From assembly GCA_026119855.1 (NCBI GenBank), contig JAOWBW010000445.1, forward strand, positions 963,111 to 1,027,110: 64,000 bases of DNA, written 5' to 3'. Under the pieces are notes generated by a model. It had not been told where the DNA came from. It saw only the letters and a list, made by a program, of their open reading frames with translations, and made no database searches. Numbering within the stretch: the stretch's first letter is position 1; each line of letters starts with the position of its first letter. The position numbers and the translations under genes were made by a program. Below, one piece after another: positions 11,900 to 22,528 of this stretch. The DNA is from Campanula takesimana (taxonomy: Eukaryota > Streptophyta > Magnoliopsida > Asterales > Campanulaceae).

Positions 11900-12475
11900 A
11901 TGGCTTCCAACGGCAACAACAACAATGGTGGGTACTTCTCCGTGTCCAACGAAAGACTCTTCAACATAATAAGAGCCATGGGGGAACAAATGGATATGAT
12001 TGTCGAGGATGCCCGCCGTAAAGACAATTCGTGGCAAGCCCGTTTTGATCTCGAGAGGAAGATTCACAAGGAAGAGGTTTCCGAACTCAAAGCCCGTTTA
12101 CAAGAGCTCACCAACAACAAGGCAAAGTTTTAAGGGTAAAGCATGCTCAAGTGGCCCGTCCCTCAAAAGCTACAAAGGTACCGCCAACAACCGAGTTTTC
12201 ACTCCTCTCCTAGGAGTAACCCAAGCCGAAGCATTTGAAATTTTGGTGGCAAGTGGAAAGGTCAAGCCTTTAGAGGGGTACAAGCCGAAGACGATACCGA
12301 AGAATCATGCACATGGTGAATGGTGCGGCTACCAAAGCATAGTGGCCATACTACCGAAGGGTGCTTCCTTCTCCGAAACATCATCCAAGATTTGTTCGAC
12401 AACGGCGAATTTACTGTGGGTGAAGAGCAACCTTTAGAGAGTGCCAACATGCAAGAACTCATCAAAGAAGAATGA
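11900..12475 (+). pseudogene. Broken Tat/Ogre-type gag remnant
   Basis: The first piece (11900-12133) encodes about 77 residues starting MASNGNNNN. It contains a charged helical stretch (RARRK..., then ERKIHKEEVSELKARLQEL) likely to form coiled coil. After a stop and frame changes the Gag C-terminal region is recognisable. FTPLLGVTQAEAFEILVASG and KVKPL lie near 12195-12270 in one frame. GHTTEGCFLLRNIIQDLFD followed by GEF lies at 12344-12475 in another. The latter matches the C-terminal Gag pattern of Tat/Ogre elements, C-x2-H...GH-x4-C followed by a helix. At least two frame breaks separate the pieces, so no full Gag can be made from this copy. Confidence 0.7.
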
Positions 12476-15400
12476 TTTGGTTTCGAAATGGGGCTTCTAC
12501 AAGAAATCATGCCACAAGGAGACTACAACGACAATGGGGACTACAACAACAATCTCCGTTTCTCTTTCTCTACCTAGTAGTAGGAATAAAAAAAAAAAAA
12601 AAAAGAGTCAAAAGTCCTCTTTTGTGTGCATTAATGTTTTCTCTCGTCCATGTTAAGTGTCGAGTCTTCTTATCAAATAAAAGCCGTTCTTGTCCTCATA
12701 CACTCTTCCGAGTTGTTCAATTAATTCTTGGCAAAATGATGAAAAGATGTCTAAACAAGTTTTAGAACGAAGGCCATCGCTTGAACGCCTAGGGGCTAAA
12801 CATCGCGACGAAGGCAACGACATCAACAACAACGGCGAATCCAAGACATCAAGCATGGAGAAAAAATCAAGCAAAGTTTTCAAAGGGGGATCAAAAAAAA
12901 AAAAAAAAAAAAAATGCTCGCTAGGTTGAACTCTCAAATCAACCTAGGCAAAGTTAGAGTTCACATCAAGATCAACATCATTCTATCCACCAAAGAAGGA
13001 CGAAGCTACGAAGCAACAATTCCATCGCGAAGAATGAGGAATTCACAAGAACTACGGTGACCTGAGCCTCTACACTGGAGGAACGTAGGCAACCTGCGGG
13101 TCCGGTCTCATGCAAGAAAGAAGAAATGTTTAGCCCTAGCGCGTTATGGTGATCGGCCTTCATCTCGAACTTGTCAAGACATCTTTGTACGATTCATTTG
13201 CCAATGAATTAATCACAAAAAGATTGAACAACTTTCTTAGATTTGGAATCATTTCGCGATCCTTGTCGAGTCTAGGGACTTCTATTCTTTCTGCATACTC
13301 CCAATTTCTTGCAATCAAATTGGGGCTTTCCTTCTCTTCTCTCTTAATGACTTACTTGCCTTCGCGGGTCATTCAATTCAATAAAAAATACATGTCAATA
13401 CTAGGGACACTTCCCTAGTCAAGTCAATGTCACTCACCTTTAGTGACAAGAGGTCTCCACCGCAAAATCACATGTCTTATCTCCTCAGCTAGAGTCAATG
13501 CACACTTCCTCATCAATTGAGTCAAAAAAAAAATGATGAAGATACAAAAGAGATGCCCGCTAGATTGAAAACCCGAAAGGGCGGTCTAGGCAAAAAACAG
13601 GGTGCGTCATAAAAAAAATGAGAGAGTGAGAGAGAGAAGGGAAAGAGAAATGGAGATCCCCGGCCTCTAAAGAAGACAAGTTCTACATTGAATCTCCTCA
13701 GCAAGTCAATTCCCCACCGAGTCAACTTGGGATTGCAAAAAGCTCGACAAGATATGGCACCATCAAAGGTTGTTTTGGGTTATTGGCATCATTCTCCAGC
13801 AGTGTGCATTTTTGGGTTCATGAAAAGAAGGCCCGTGGTAACCAAGATCCATCCGAGAACAAGCCCATCATAAAAGGGCACGAGGTTGCACAAATAATCC
13901 CTAGCTAGGCAATTGGATTGGGCAGCAAATAGCAACAACATGTGTCTCAGTTTTCAAGGCTTCTTCAAGTATGTGCTTCTAAAGTACGCCGAAAGGCTCC
14001 CGAGAAATGGAGTAGCTCTTGCCATATCCTCTCATGTTTATTCCCTCACACGAGGACGAGTCACTCTTGCTTTGCTCAACAAATGGTGACGCCCTAGGGG
14101 CTTTGTGACTCAAGAACAACGGATTCTTTTGGCAATCAATACGCCCTAGGGGCTATGCTCAAGAAAGATGTGTGAGACTATTCTCAAAGTCCCTCAAAAG
14201 GGATGTCAAAAAACCCTCTTGTCACGTGTGCCCGTGCTCGTTCCCCCAATCAAGGATGGACCTTTCTCGCAATCAATGATAGCACTCTAGGGGCTACGGT
14301 CAAGTCTTAAAGGCTCCCTCGACAAAGAACAATTAACTCCCCAGCAGTATCCCCAGCCAAGTCATGTGCAACATTGGAAACTTCCTCAATTCAGCACCGA
14401 AGGTCTCAACGGGCTTCGCAATCTACACTCTTTTGGGCTACGGCATTACAGTAATCCGAGCAAAGGGCAATATTGGGGCTTCGCAACCGACAGTCTTTTG
14501 GGGACAGCAATGCTCAAGCAATGCAATGTGGAGTAGTCTTATAGCTCCATGAAAGAGATCAAGCTTCAAAGGTCCCTCAACACTTCAAGTCAAAGGCCTC
14601 TTGGTTTTAAATGAAGAATCCGATGTTATGAATGAAGTTGATGATTTTTGTTAGAACTTTCAAGCGAGATTTTGAAGGAAGTCTTAGAGAAAAGGAAAAA
14701 GATTCAATATGCTAAACTCTAATCAAAACAGGGTTATAGCGGGAAATGCCACGGCCAATCCCAATGTTTCTGCAATTCAGCACCCCCTTCTCCAAGATCA
14801 AAACCACAAGGTGCAGCTCAGATAAAGTTGGGCCACAGCACTAGTTGCATCCGAAGATCCGTCATTAGTTCAACTCAAGAAGAGTCAAGCAAGCATACTT
14901 ATTTGGGACTTTATCACACCAAGACCTTATCCTCTGCGACCTCGACGGCACCGCAAGACATTACTGCATCCTTTGACATAATCCCTCAGCCATTTGGGTA
15001 TCGACCACAATGAGGCCATTCATCTCCCCAGTAAGAGAAAGAAGGAGATCTCTATCAAGAATTCTACCAAACGGTACATCCGCTCTCAATGCCGAGCCAA
15101 CCACGAGATAATTTGGGGCTTTACAATGAAAGGTCTTAACATCCCACCATCTACAAGCCCACGACACTTGGGGCTTTGAAATCTCTCGAAGCTTGGCATC
15201 AACGACCTCCTCTTGGGGCTTGCTCACTACAACAACAAAGGGCGATTTACTCGAATGGGCCAAAAGCTGATCTATCTTGGAGCTATGCAAGTCCCTCAAA
15301 ATTTGGCATCAAAGGCATTCTAGGGGCTTTACAATCAGCAACCCCTCATCTCGGCATCAAAAGCCTTTTGAAGCCCCATAATCGACAAATCTCTTGGGGC

Positions 15401-16180
15401 TAGACATCAATCTTCGTTGGGCACACCGGCGACAACAGAATTCAAGCGAGGCAATCCGGACTTCGACTGAACATGACTTGATCTTGGGTTGGCTTCACAA
15501 GCACACAATGGTTAAAATGGTTCACCCACGAACTTAAAAAAAAAAAAAAAATAAAAAAAAAATCTCTTTTCCTCACATGTGTGCATATTCTTTCCTTTCT
15601 AATCTAAAAAAAAAAAAAAAAAAAAAAAAAAAGATTTTTCTTTTTTTTCTCCTTCTATGTGCAAAAGTATGTGCTTTGCTTTGCTTTGCTCCTAGCTTCT
15701 CCTCCAGCATTCTCCATCATCCTTGAACTACGCTGGTCTGATTCTCTTCAAGGGATACGTAGGCAGCCTTTTGGCACGACCAACCCATCATCCAGAGTAC
15801 CATCTCGCCAACCCAACATCAAGGGCATTCTCTCATCAACATCTAAAGAATGGACATTCTCCATCAAAGCATCCTCCGCGGACATCAGGAATCCATCTCC
15901 ACTCAAGCGGCAATGGTAAGTGAAGGTATGAATACATCCGACGCTTTCCTCAAAATCACACCGCACACAAGATCACTCTTTACATTCTTACTTCTCTCTC
16001 ATTGCAAGGGTGTTCCAAAATCTCATCACACCACGAGCACAATTTCTCTCTTCATGCATCTTCTTGCACAAGCACATATATCTGCAAAGTATACACATAA
16101 TAGGTGCCACACAGAGCACTAGGTACCGTACAGAGTACCAGCATCAACAGGTGCCGCACAGAGCACCAGGTGCCGCACAG
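12476..16180 (+). other. Non-coding interior of the Tat-type element
   Basis: No pol domain was seen. The stretch contains A-rich runs (for example 12585-12604, 15537-15560, 15606-15632) and two GTAGGCAACC/GTAGGCAGCC-type sites (about 13086 and 15760). Between 14090 and 15405 there is a loose array of TTGGGGCTT/AGGGGCTA motifs resembling the element's own polypurine tract. Short open frames here (60-112 codons) have no family resemblance and change strand and frame freely. Confidence 0.6.
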
Positions 16181-16450
16181 AGCACCAATTCTGGTCGATG
16201 GTGGACCGCTCAAATCACCATACCGCCGCACAGCGCATCAGAATATGCCGCACCGCGCACCAATTCTGGTCGATGGTGGACCGTTCAAATCACCATACCG
16301 CCGCACAGCGCATCAGAATATGCCGCACCGCGCACCAATTCTGGTCGATGGTGGACCGCTCAAATCACCATACCGCCGCACAGCGCATCAGAATATGCCG
16401 CACCGCGCACCAATTTTGGTCCATGGTGGACCGCTCAAATCACCATACCT
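16181..16450 (+). repeat. 75-bp tandem repeat, ~3.6 copies
   Basis: The block beginning CACCAATTCTGGTCGATGG recurs with CAATT at 16186, 16261, 16336 and 16411, an exact 75-bp spacing with few substitutions. Since 75 is divisible by three and the unit has no stop in any forward frame, all three forward frames are open across it (16010-16657, 16104-16502, 16198-16617). These are not genes. Shorter GTGCCGCACAGAGCACCAG repeats precede it (about 16100-16180). Confidence 0.9.
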
Positions 16451-16601
16451 CTTCCATCAGCAAAAGTCGCTCACACAGGGAGCGCACTTCTATCCTTTGT
16501 AATTTCAAATTCCTGCTTTATCGAGTCTTTGTTTTCTCTTGTCGATGTCCTCGGCGGTTGTCTTTCTTTCGCCGACGCGTTTTGCCTCGCAATCCACGTC
16601 G

Positions 16602-16612
16602 CCGAGGGGCTC
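16602..16612 (+). other. Polypurine tract of the Tat-type element
   Basis: CGAGGGGCTC lies directly before the 3' LTR start TGTAGACA at 16613. This is the expected site for plus-strand priming. Confidence 0.7.
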
Positions 16613-17867
16613 TGTAGACACCCCGCCTTGGACCTCTCACCCCGATTGCATACATAGTATTTTTATTTAACTTATTTTTATTAATTTCTGTTACTTCGGT
16701 TAAGTTCCTAACTGATTCCGTTAGTTTTGGACTAAACTGCATAACAGAATTAATTTTAGAGTCATTTCTGTCTTTCTGTCATTTTTACCCGCGGGCGTTT
16801 CCGGCACTGCCAGTGAGCCGCGCGCGCGTCCCGACCCAAAAGCCGGACTCGCGCGCTTCCCATTTTGGCAGTAACGGATTGCACCTTATTTCCCTCCATT
16901 TTCTTATTTGCAACATCTCTTTCTTGATCACAAAAGACCTCTTTTCTCATCCACATTCATCCCCCCTTTTCTCATTAACTCCCAATCCCACACTTCTAGC
17001 CTTTTCATTAAAACAAATATTTCCTTTTTATTTTATTTGATTTTCTTTTATTCCTTTTATTTATTATTTTATTTATCTTATTTTTGATTGGTCAATTCCA
17101 TTTCACATGGATGATCATCTTTTCCCTCCAACCTTTCCCTCTCTTTTTTACCTATAAAAACCATCATCTTCTACCTTGGAAAAGGACCCAATTTTTGAGA
17201 CTTGAACAAAAACTCTACACAAATCATCTCAACAATCGTTCTCTACAAAACACTACACAAAGTGTTTGCACAACATTTTCTCTACAACAACACCATTTTC
17301 AAGTCCAAGTTTGAAGTCCTCTTTCCTAAGGTACAACATCTCTTTTCTTCTCTTATTTTATTTGTCTAGTCTTACTAGTATGCAATCTCCATAAAAAGGG
17401 ATACAACCAAAAGGCCACTTCACTATTGAAGTTTGGCCAAGCTTACATCCCAACATTCCAAACTTCATTTAATTTATATTTCATTTCTTAATGTAATCAT
17501 TTAGCACTAGTCCAACATGTAACTATTTAGCATTAAATTAATAAAATCATTATTTTCCCCTTTTTCTTTACATTATAATTGTTAGCATTGTTAATAAATT
17601 GAAGGACATTTAGCATTAGAACACCAATAGTAGCAAGACCCGCATAAGCGGGGCGGAGTGGGTGTTTAAGTACTTCCCACTCCGTCACCTAACCCCCGAA
17701 CCCTTCTCTCCCGAATCTCTGGTTTTGTACATAAATTAGGCTATTTCTAGGTTTTTCTTATGTTCCTTTAAAAACATAGGTGGCGACTCTAAACAATCTA
17801 AAATAAGTTAGACATCCTAGGATAATTCACCGCTCTAGCCAAGCCGTGGTTCCCCGGGGTATCTACA
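16613..17867 (+). repeat. 3' LTR of the Tat-type element
   Basis: It starts TGTAGACACC and ends GTATCTACA, followed by the duplication ATAAC. It is near-identical to 9466-10715; most differences are single-base indels, for example one C at the start, a G in GCGGGCG and T-run lengths. Confidence 0.9.
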
Positions 17868-18135
17868 ATAACTTTTGAATGACTTCAATATTGTAAATTA
17901 TTAATGAAATGGTGGTAAAGTAACCATTATTAAATTTTAGGGGTGAACAACGCGATTTTCAAACATACCCGTTAGATTTTCCGTCCATTTCGTTAGCTTT
18001 CATCTATGTCCGTCCAAAATTGCCTATTATCGCCATAAATTGTGAACATGATGCACTAAATTGCCAAAATTGGTACGTTGGGACTTACATTGCAATTCGT
18101 ATGAAACTTTGAGGCAGTAATGTGCTATTTGCCCC

Positions 18136-19107
18136 ACGACCGTGCCTAAGAAAGTGGCACGACCGTGCCAATCATGACGGAAGGAAAGGGAATTTTGGCG
18201 CGACCGTGCCTAAGAAAGTGGCACGACCGTGCCAATCATGACGGGAGGAAAGTGAATGTTGCACGACCGTGCCAGAAGAACAATGCCCAGATTCTTCCTG
18301 GGTTCACCAATTTCGAACCAAAACACAACCTTCACTAAATGCTCAAAATCAAAGCTTTCAAACTAGATTCCAAGGTACTAAAACCACATCTAAACATCAA
18401 GGGAACCTAAACAACACCACCTAACAACTCAAAACAAGATTTAAACCCACATTCACATATTCACCATTTTTTAACCCAAAACCCCAAATAAATCCCAAAT
18501 AAATTGCATCCTCATCCAAACTTCACATATAACAACCCAAGCATAATATAAGTATGATATGAACATTTTAGCATAAAATATGGGGGAAAAGCAACTTACC
18601 TGAATTTTCTCAAAGTTGACGGAATTCAATTCTTTTTGGTTCTACGCGATCCTATCGATGATCTAAACAAGGTTCACTTTTTAAGAAATGAGAGATTGTG
18701 AGAGGAAGAGGAAGAAAATGAGGAGAGAAGGAAGAGGAAGAAAAACTTACCAAATGGAGGAGAGAGAGAGGTTTGTTGCTGGGAAATGAAGAATGAGTGA
18801 GGGAGGAGGTGAGGGAGGTGAGGGGGAGTAGGGAGGGAGTAGATGAAGAATTATTCAAAATGTTACACTCTGGCCCCTTCCCCAACTACTAACACAATTA
18901 CTTACACTCCCGACTAACAATTAAGACTCAACACTTCCACACTAGCCCAAATAACTCGAATAAAATGCTAGGCATAAATATTATAACACATAAATTGCAC
19001 ACATAATTATTTAAATAAATAATAATTTAAATAAATAAATAAGCAAATAATTAAATAATAATCATTTAATTACTAATAAAATAGAGCCTAGATTTCGGGT
19101 CGTGACA
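18136..19107 (-). repeat. Truncated 3' LTR of the chromovirus
   Basis: It begins (minus strand) TGTCACGACCCGAAATC at 19107 and matches 24812-25783 closely. It stops at 18136 inside the cluster of CACGACCGTGCC motifs, where the inverted-repeat element starts. About 1.2 kb of LTR is missing. Confidence 0.88.
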
Positions 19108-19122
19108 TTCACTCCCCCTTAA
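19108..19122 (-). other. Polypurine tract of the chromovirus
   Basis: On the minus strand AAGGGGGAGTGAA lies directly before the 3' LTR start TGTCACGACC. Confidence 0.8.
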
Positions 19123-19156
19123 AGAAAATTCGACCCGAATTTTAACGAGACTCACC

Positions 19157-20365
19157 TCAAACAAAAAGCCACGGAAATTTCCTCTCGATCTCGTCACGAA
19201 GCTCCCACGTCGACTCCTCAATATTATGATTCCTCCAAAGAACTCGAACCAACGCGATGCTCTTGCTCCTCAACTCTTGGACTTTGGTATCTAAAATCCG
19301 AACCGGTCGTTCCTCATAAGTCATATCGGGCTCAATATCCTCCGGTACACTCGGTAACACGTGAGATGGATCATGAACATACTTCCGAAGCATAGAAACG
19401 TGGAACACATTATGCAACCGGTATAAGGATGACGGTAACGCAAGACGATACGCTAGAAGTCCAACCTTTCCCAAAATCTCAAACGGACCAATAAACCTCG
19501 GAGCCAATTTGCCTTTCTTCCCAAACCTACGAATACCCACCTTTGGAGACACTTTCAAGAACACAAAATCACCGGTCTGAAAACTAAGGTCTCGCCTTCG
19601 GTTATCTGCGTAGCTCTTATGTCGACTCTGGGCTGTTTTCAATCTATCCCGGATAACTCTAACTTTCTCAACCGAACCCCGAAGCAAATCAATACCCAAA
19701 ACTTTCGCTTCACCGACCTCATCCCAACAAATAGGCGATCTACATTTCCTTCCATACAAGGCCTCAAACGGTGCCATCTCGATACTAGCCTGATAACTGT
19801 TGTTGTAAGAGAATTCCACTAACGGTAGGTGCGAATCCCAAGAATCGGAAAAGTCTATCGAACAAGCTCGCAACATATCCTCCAAAATCTGAATAGTCCT
19901 CTCGGATTGACCGTCGGTCTGAGGATGAAAAGCTGTACTGAATCGCAAATTTGTACCCAAAGCTTCTTGAAATGCCTTCCAGAATCTAGAAGTAAACCTC
20001 GGGTCTCGATCTGACACGATGCTAACCGGAACCCCATGCAATCTAACAATCTCATCGATATAAAGGGTCGCAAGCTTCTCCATCGAATACCTGATGTCAA
20101 TAGGTAAGAAATGGGCACTCTTGGTCAATCTATCCACTATTATCCAAACACTGTCATACTTCCTACGGGTACGAGGTAGTCCCGTAACGAAATCCATAGT
20201 CACATGCTCCCATTTCCACTCCGGAATCTCTAACGGCTGAAGTAATCCCGCGGGTCTCTGATGCTCGGCTTTGACCTGCTGACAAGTTAAACACCTCGAT
20301 ACATACTCCGCTATTTTCCTTTTCATATTAATCCACCAAAATTGTTGCTTCAAATCCTGATACAT
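19157..20365 (-). pseudogene. Chromovirus integrase with C-terminal chromodomain (pol fragment)
   Basis: This 402-codon frame would insert the cDNA into the host genome. It begins just inside the HHCC zinc finger (CLTCQQVK at residues 25-32). The catalytic core shows HVTMDFVTGLP, SIVSDRDPRFTSRFW and HPQTDGQSERTIQILEDML, so the D, D and E positions are present. GDFVFLKVSP and FIGPFEI mark the C-terminal integrase domain. The last ~60 residues (RPVRILD...LVRVLWRNHNIEESTWELRD) are a chromodomain, which in this family guides insertion to particular chromatin. It is separated from the RNase H frame by a single-base frame change near 20385, so it is not translatable as part of the polyprotein here. 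Confidence 0.88.
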
Positions 20366-20408
20366 CTTCGTACTACCCGGATGAATAGTATACCTCGATT
20401 TGTGACCC

Positions 20409-21035
20409 TCATCTAAAACTTGCCTCTTTTATCCTCTGAATTAGGGTCGGAGACACCCTAATATTCGCAAAAATAGCCCCATGTCTCGATTCACGAGGAG
20501 ACCAATCTCGAACATCCTCAAGCATTTTCCATTCACGAACCATCATCGAAGCCACATAAGATTTCCTACTAATCGCATCGGCTACCACATTCGCCTTCCC
20601 CGGATGATAAGAAATCGTGCAATCATAATCCTTCAACAATTCCATCCATCGGCGCTGTCGGTTATTCAATTCCTTCTGAGAGAATAGGTACTTCAAACTC
20701 TTGTGATCGGTAAAAATCTCAAACTTTGCTCCATAAAGATTGTGCTTCCATTTGTGCAACGCAAATACAATAGCCGCTAACTCCATATCATGAGTCGGGT
20801 AATTCTGTTCACTAGGGGTCAACTTCCTCGAAGCATAAGCAGTTACTTTCCCATTCTGCATCAACACACAACCCAAACCCTCTTTCGAAGCATCACTGTA
20901 AATCACTAGGCCATCGCTCCCATTAGGCAAAGTCAAGATCGGTGCGGTAGTCAACCTCTTCTTCAATTCCTCGAAACTCTTGTCACATTTCTCGGTCCAC
21001 ACAAACGAAACATTCTTCCAGGTCAACTGAGTCAT
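20409..21035 (-). pseudogene. Chromovirus RT C-terminus and RNase H (pol fragment)
   Basis: The 208-codon frame starts at the end of RT (MTQLTWKNVSFVWTEKC) and continues into RNase H: YSDASKEGLGCVL, YASRKLTPSEQNYPTHDMEL, ALHKWKHNLYG and FTDHKSLKYLF. Together these give the acidic residues of a Ty3/gypsy RNase H. It ends near SYHPGKANVVADAISRKS, the conserved HPGK-N-VADALSR region. Frame changes on both sides (about 21050-21150 and 20385) separate it from RT and integrase; one of them includes a TGA where CGA would be expected. Confidence 0.87.
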
Positions 21036-21148
21036 CGGAGTAGCAATCCTCGAAAACCCTTCAATAAATCTTCGGTAATAACCGGCTAAACCAAGAAAGC
21101 TTCAAATCTCTATCACTGATTCGGGTCTCTTCCAATCCACTATAGCCT

Positions 21149-22528
21149 CTATCTTTGAGGATCCACCGAAATCCCATCTTTAGAAATCACATGACCCAGA
21201 AATGACACCTTCTCGAGCCAAAATTCGCATTTACTAAACTTCGCAAATAATTTCTCCCTCGCAAGAACGGATAAAACTGTCCTCAAATGTTGTTCATGCT
21301 CCTCTCGAGATTTTGAATAAACAAGAATGTCGTCGATAAAGACTACCACGAACGAATCAAGATAGGGGTGGAAAATCCGGTTCATCAAATCCATAAACAC
21401 GGCCGGCGCGTTAGTCAACCCAAACGGCATAACCAAGAACTCATAATGACCATACCGAGTGCGAAAGGCAGTCTTCGGAATATCCTCCGATCGAACCTTC
21501 AACTGATGGTACCCACTCCTCAAATCAAGTTTAGAGAAAACCACGGACCCTTGAAGCTGATCAAACAAATCATCAATGTGCGGTAGAGGATACTTGTTCT
21601 TCACCGTAACTTGATTCAACTTCCGGTAATCGATACACAATCTCAACGAACCATCTTTCTTCCGCACGAATAAAACCGGTGCTCCCCACGGGGAAACACT
21701 AGGGCGGATAAACCCTCGATCAAGCAACTCTTGCAATTGAACCTTTAATTCTTTCAACTCTGCGGGAGCTAACCTATAAGGTGCTTTCGAAATTGGAGCC
21801 GTACCCGGCAAAAGATCTATACAAAACTCAATCTCACGATCGGGCGGCATATCATACTCGGTAGAGAAAACATCGGGAAATTCCCGAACTACCCGAACAC
21901 TATCCAAACTAGGGGATTCTTTCCTAGTATCAAGAACACTAGCCAAATACCCCTCACAACCACTATGCAATAATTTTCCCGCTTTCATAAAAGAAATTAA
22001 GCGAACCTTTCTACTCAGAGGACTAGCCTCAAACACAAATTTAGGCACATCGGGAATAGAAAAAGTAACAGTTTTCTTACGGCAATCAACGGAAGCATGA
22101 AACTTGCTCAACCAATCCATACCCAAAATGACATCAAAGTCTTGGATAGGAAGAACTACCAAATCCGCACCAACGACTCGACCACAAATAACCACGTCAC
22201 AAGCACGAAAGACTCGATCAGAAATCAAGCATTCTCCTATAGGGGTTGACACCTCTAGCACGTACGGTAAAGACTCGAATGCAGCATTTAACATGGAAGC
22301 AAATTGCACAGAAATGTATGAATGAGATGATCCTGGATCTACTAACGCTCGTGCGCTCACATTAGACACAGAAACAATACCTCCAATAACGGATGGATCA
22401 TCGGTAGCTTGTTGTTGATTCATGGCATAAACCTTCCCTTGAACTTTGGGCTTCCCAGCGGCATCCCTTTTCTGACCCTGATTAGTACCAACCCCTGACC
22501 CGGATGACTGACCTCGTACCTCGTGCAC
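21149..22528 (-). pseudogene. Chromovirus protease and reverse transcriptase (pol fragment)
   Basis: This 459-codon frame carries an aspartic protease with active site ALVDPGSSHSYIS (residues 61-73; plants commonly have DPG or DTG here) and VILGMDWL (residues 133-140). RT follows: SPWGAPVLFVRKKDG, LCIDYRKLNQVT, LPHIDDLFDQLQG, FSKLDLRSGYHQL, MPFGLTNAPAVFMDLMN and the catalytic VFIDDILVYSKS (FIDD at 397-400). It ends FLGHVISKDGISVDPQ and then runs into a stop after a probable lost A. It overlaps the gag frame by about 100 bp in a different frame. Confidence 0.9.

Larger units (their letters stand above)
9466..17867 (+). mobile_element. Non-autonomous Tat/Ogre-type LTR retrotransposon, complete, TSD ATAAC
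   Basis: LTRs of ~1250 bp (9466-10715 and 16613-17867) start TGTAGACACC and end GGTATCTACA. ATAAC flanks the element at 9461-9465 and 17868-17872. A primer site immediately follows the 5' LTR and a polypurine tract precedes the 3' LTR. The 5.9-kb interior has only a broken gag; no protease, RT, RNase H or integrase motif could be found. It therefore must depend on a relative for movement. LTR start, primer site and Gag remnant all point to the Tat/Ogre group of Ty3/gypsy. The element interrupts the long inverted-repeat element 8309-18135. Confidence 0.88.
8309..18135. mobile_element. Long inverted-repeat element, split by a Tat-type retrotransposon
   Basis: About 200 bp starting GGGCAAATAGCACATTACT at 8309 is matched in inverted orientation by the sequence ending at 18135 (about 17935-18135). 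The match includes GAATTGCAATGTAAGTCCCA and TTTTGGCAATTTAG blocks. Removing the 9466-17867 retrotransposon and one copy of its duplication leaves an element of roughly 1.4 kb. Its interior (about 8520-9465) has a proline/serine-rich, CCACCGTCGCC-rich patch and a GA-rich patch resembling a captured genic 5' region, but no recognisable protein. No target duplication was found at the outer ends. Confidence 0.6.

Noticed and set aside
16010..16657. A 215-codon frame and two overlapping frames rich in repeated NSGRWWTAQITIPPHSASEY-type sequence
   Set aside because: They are the three frames of a 75-bp tandem repeat that lacks stops. No domain, no consistent start, and the sequence is inside a retrotransposon interior.
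18652..18885. Serine/leucine-rich minus-strand frame, repeated at 25329-25571
   Set aside because: It is the same purine-rich LTR stretch in both LTR copies. It is low complexity with no domain.
20481..20687. Plus-strand frames within the chromovirus (also 19619, 21368, 22104, 23035)
   Set aside because: They are antisense shadows of gag-pol on the minus strand.
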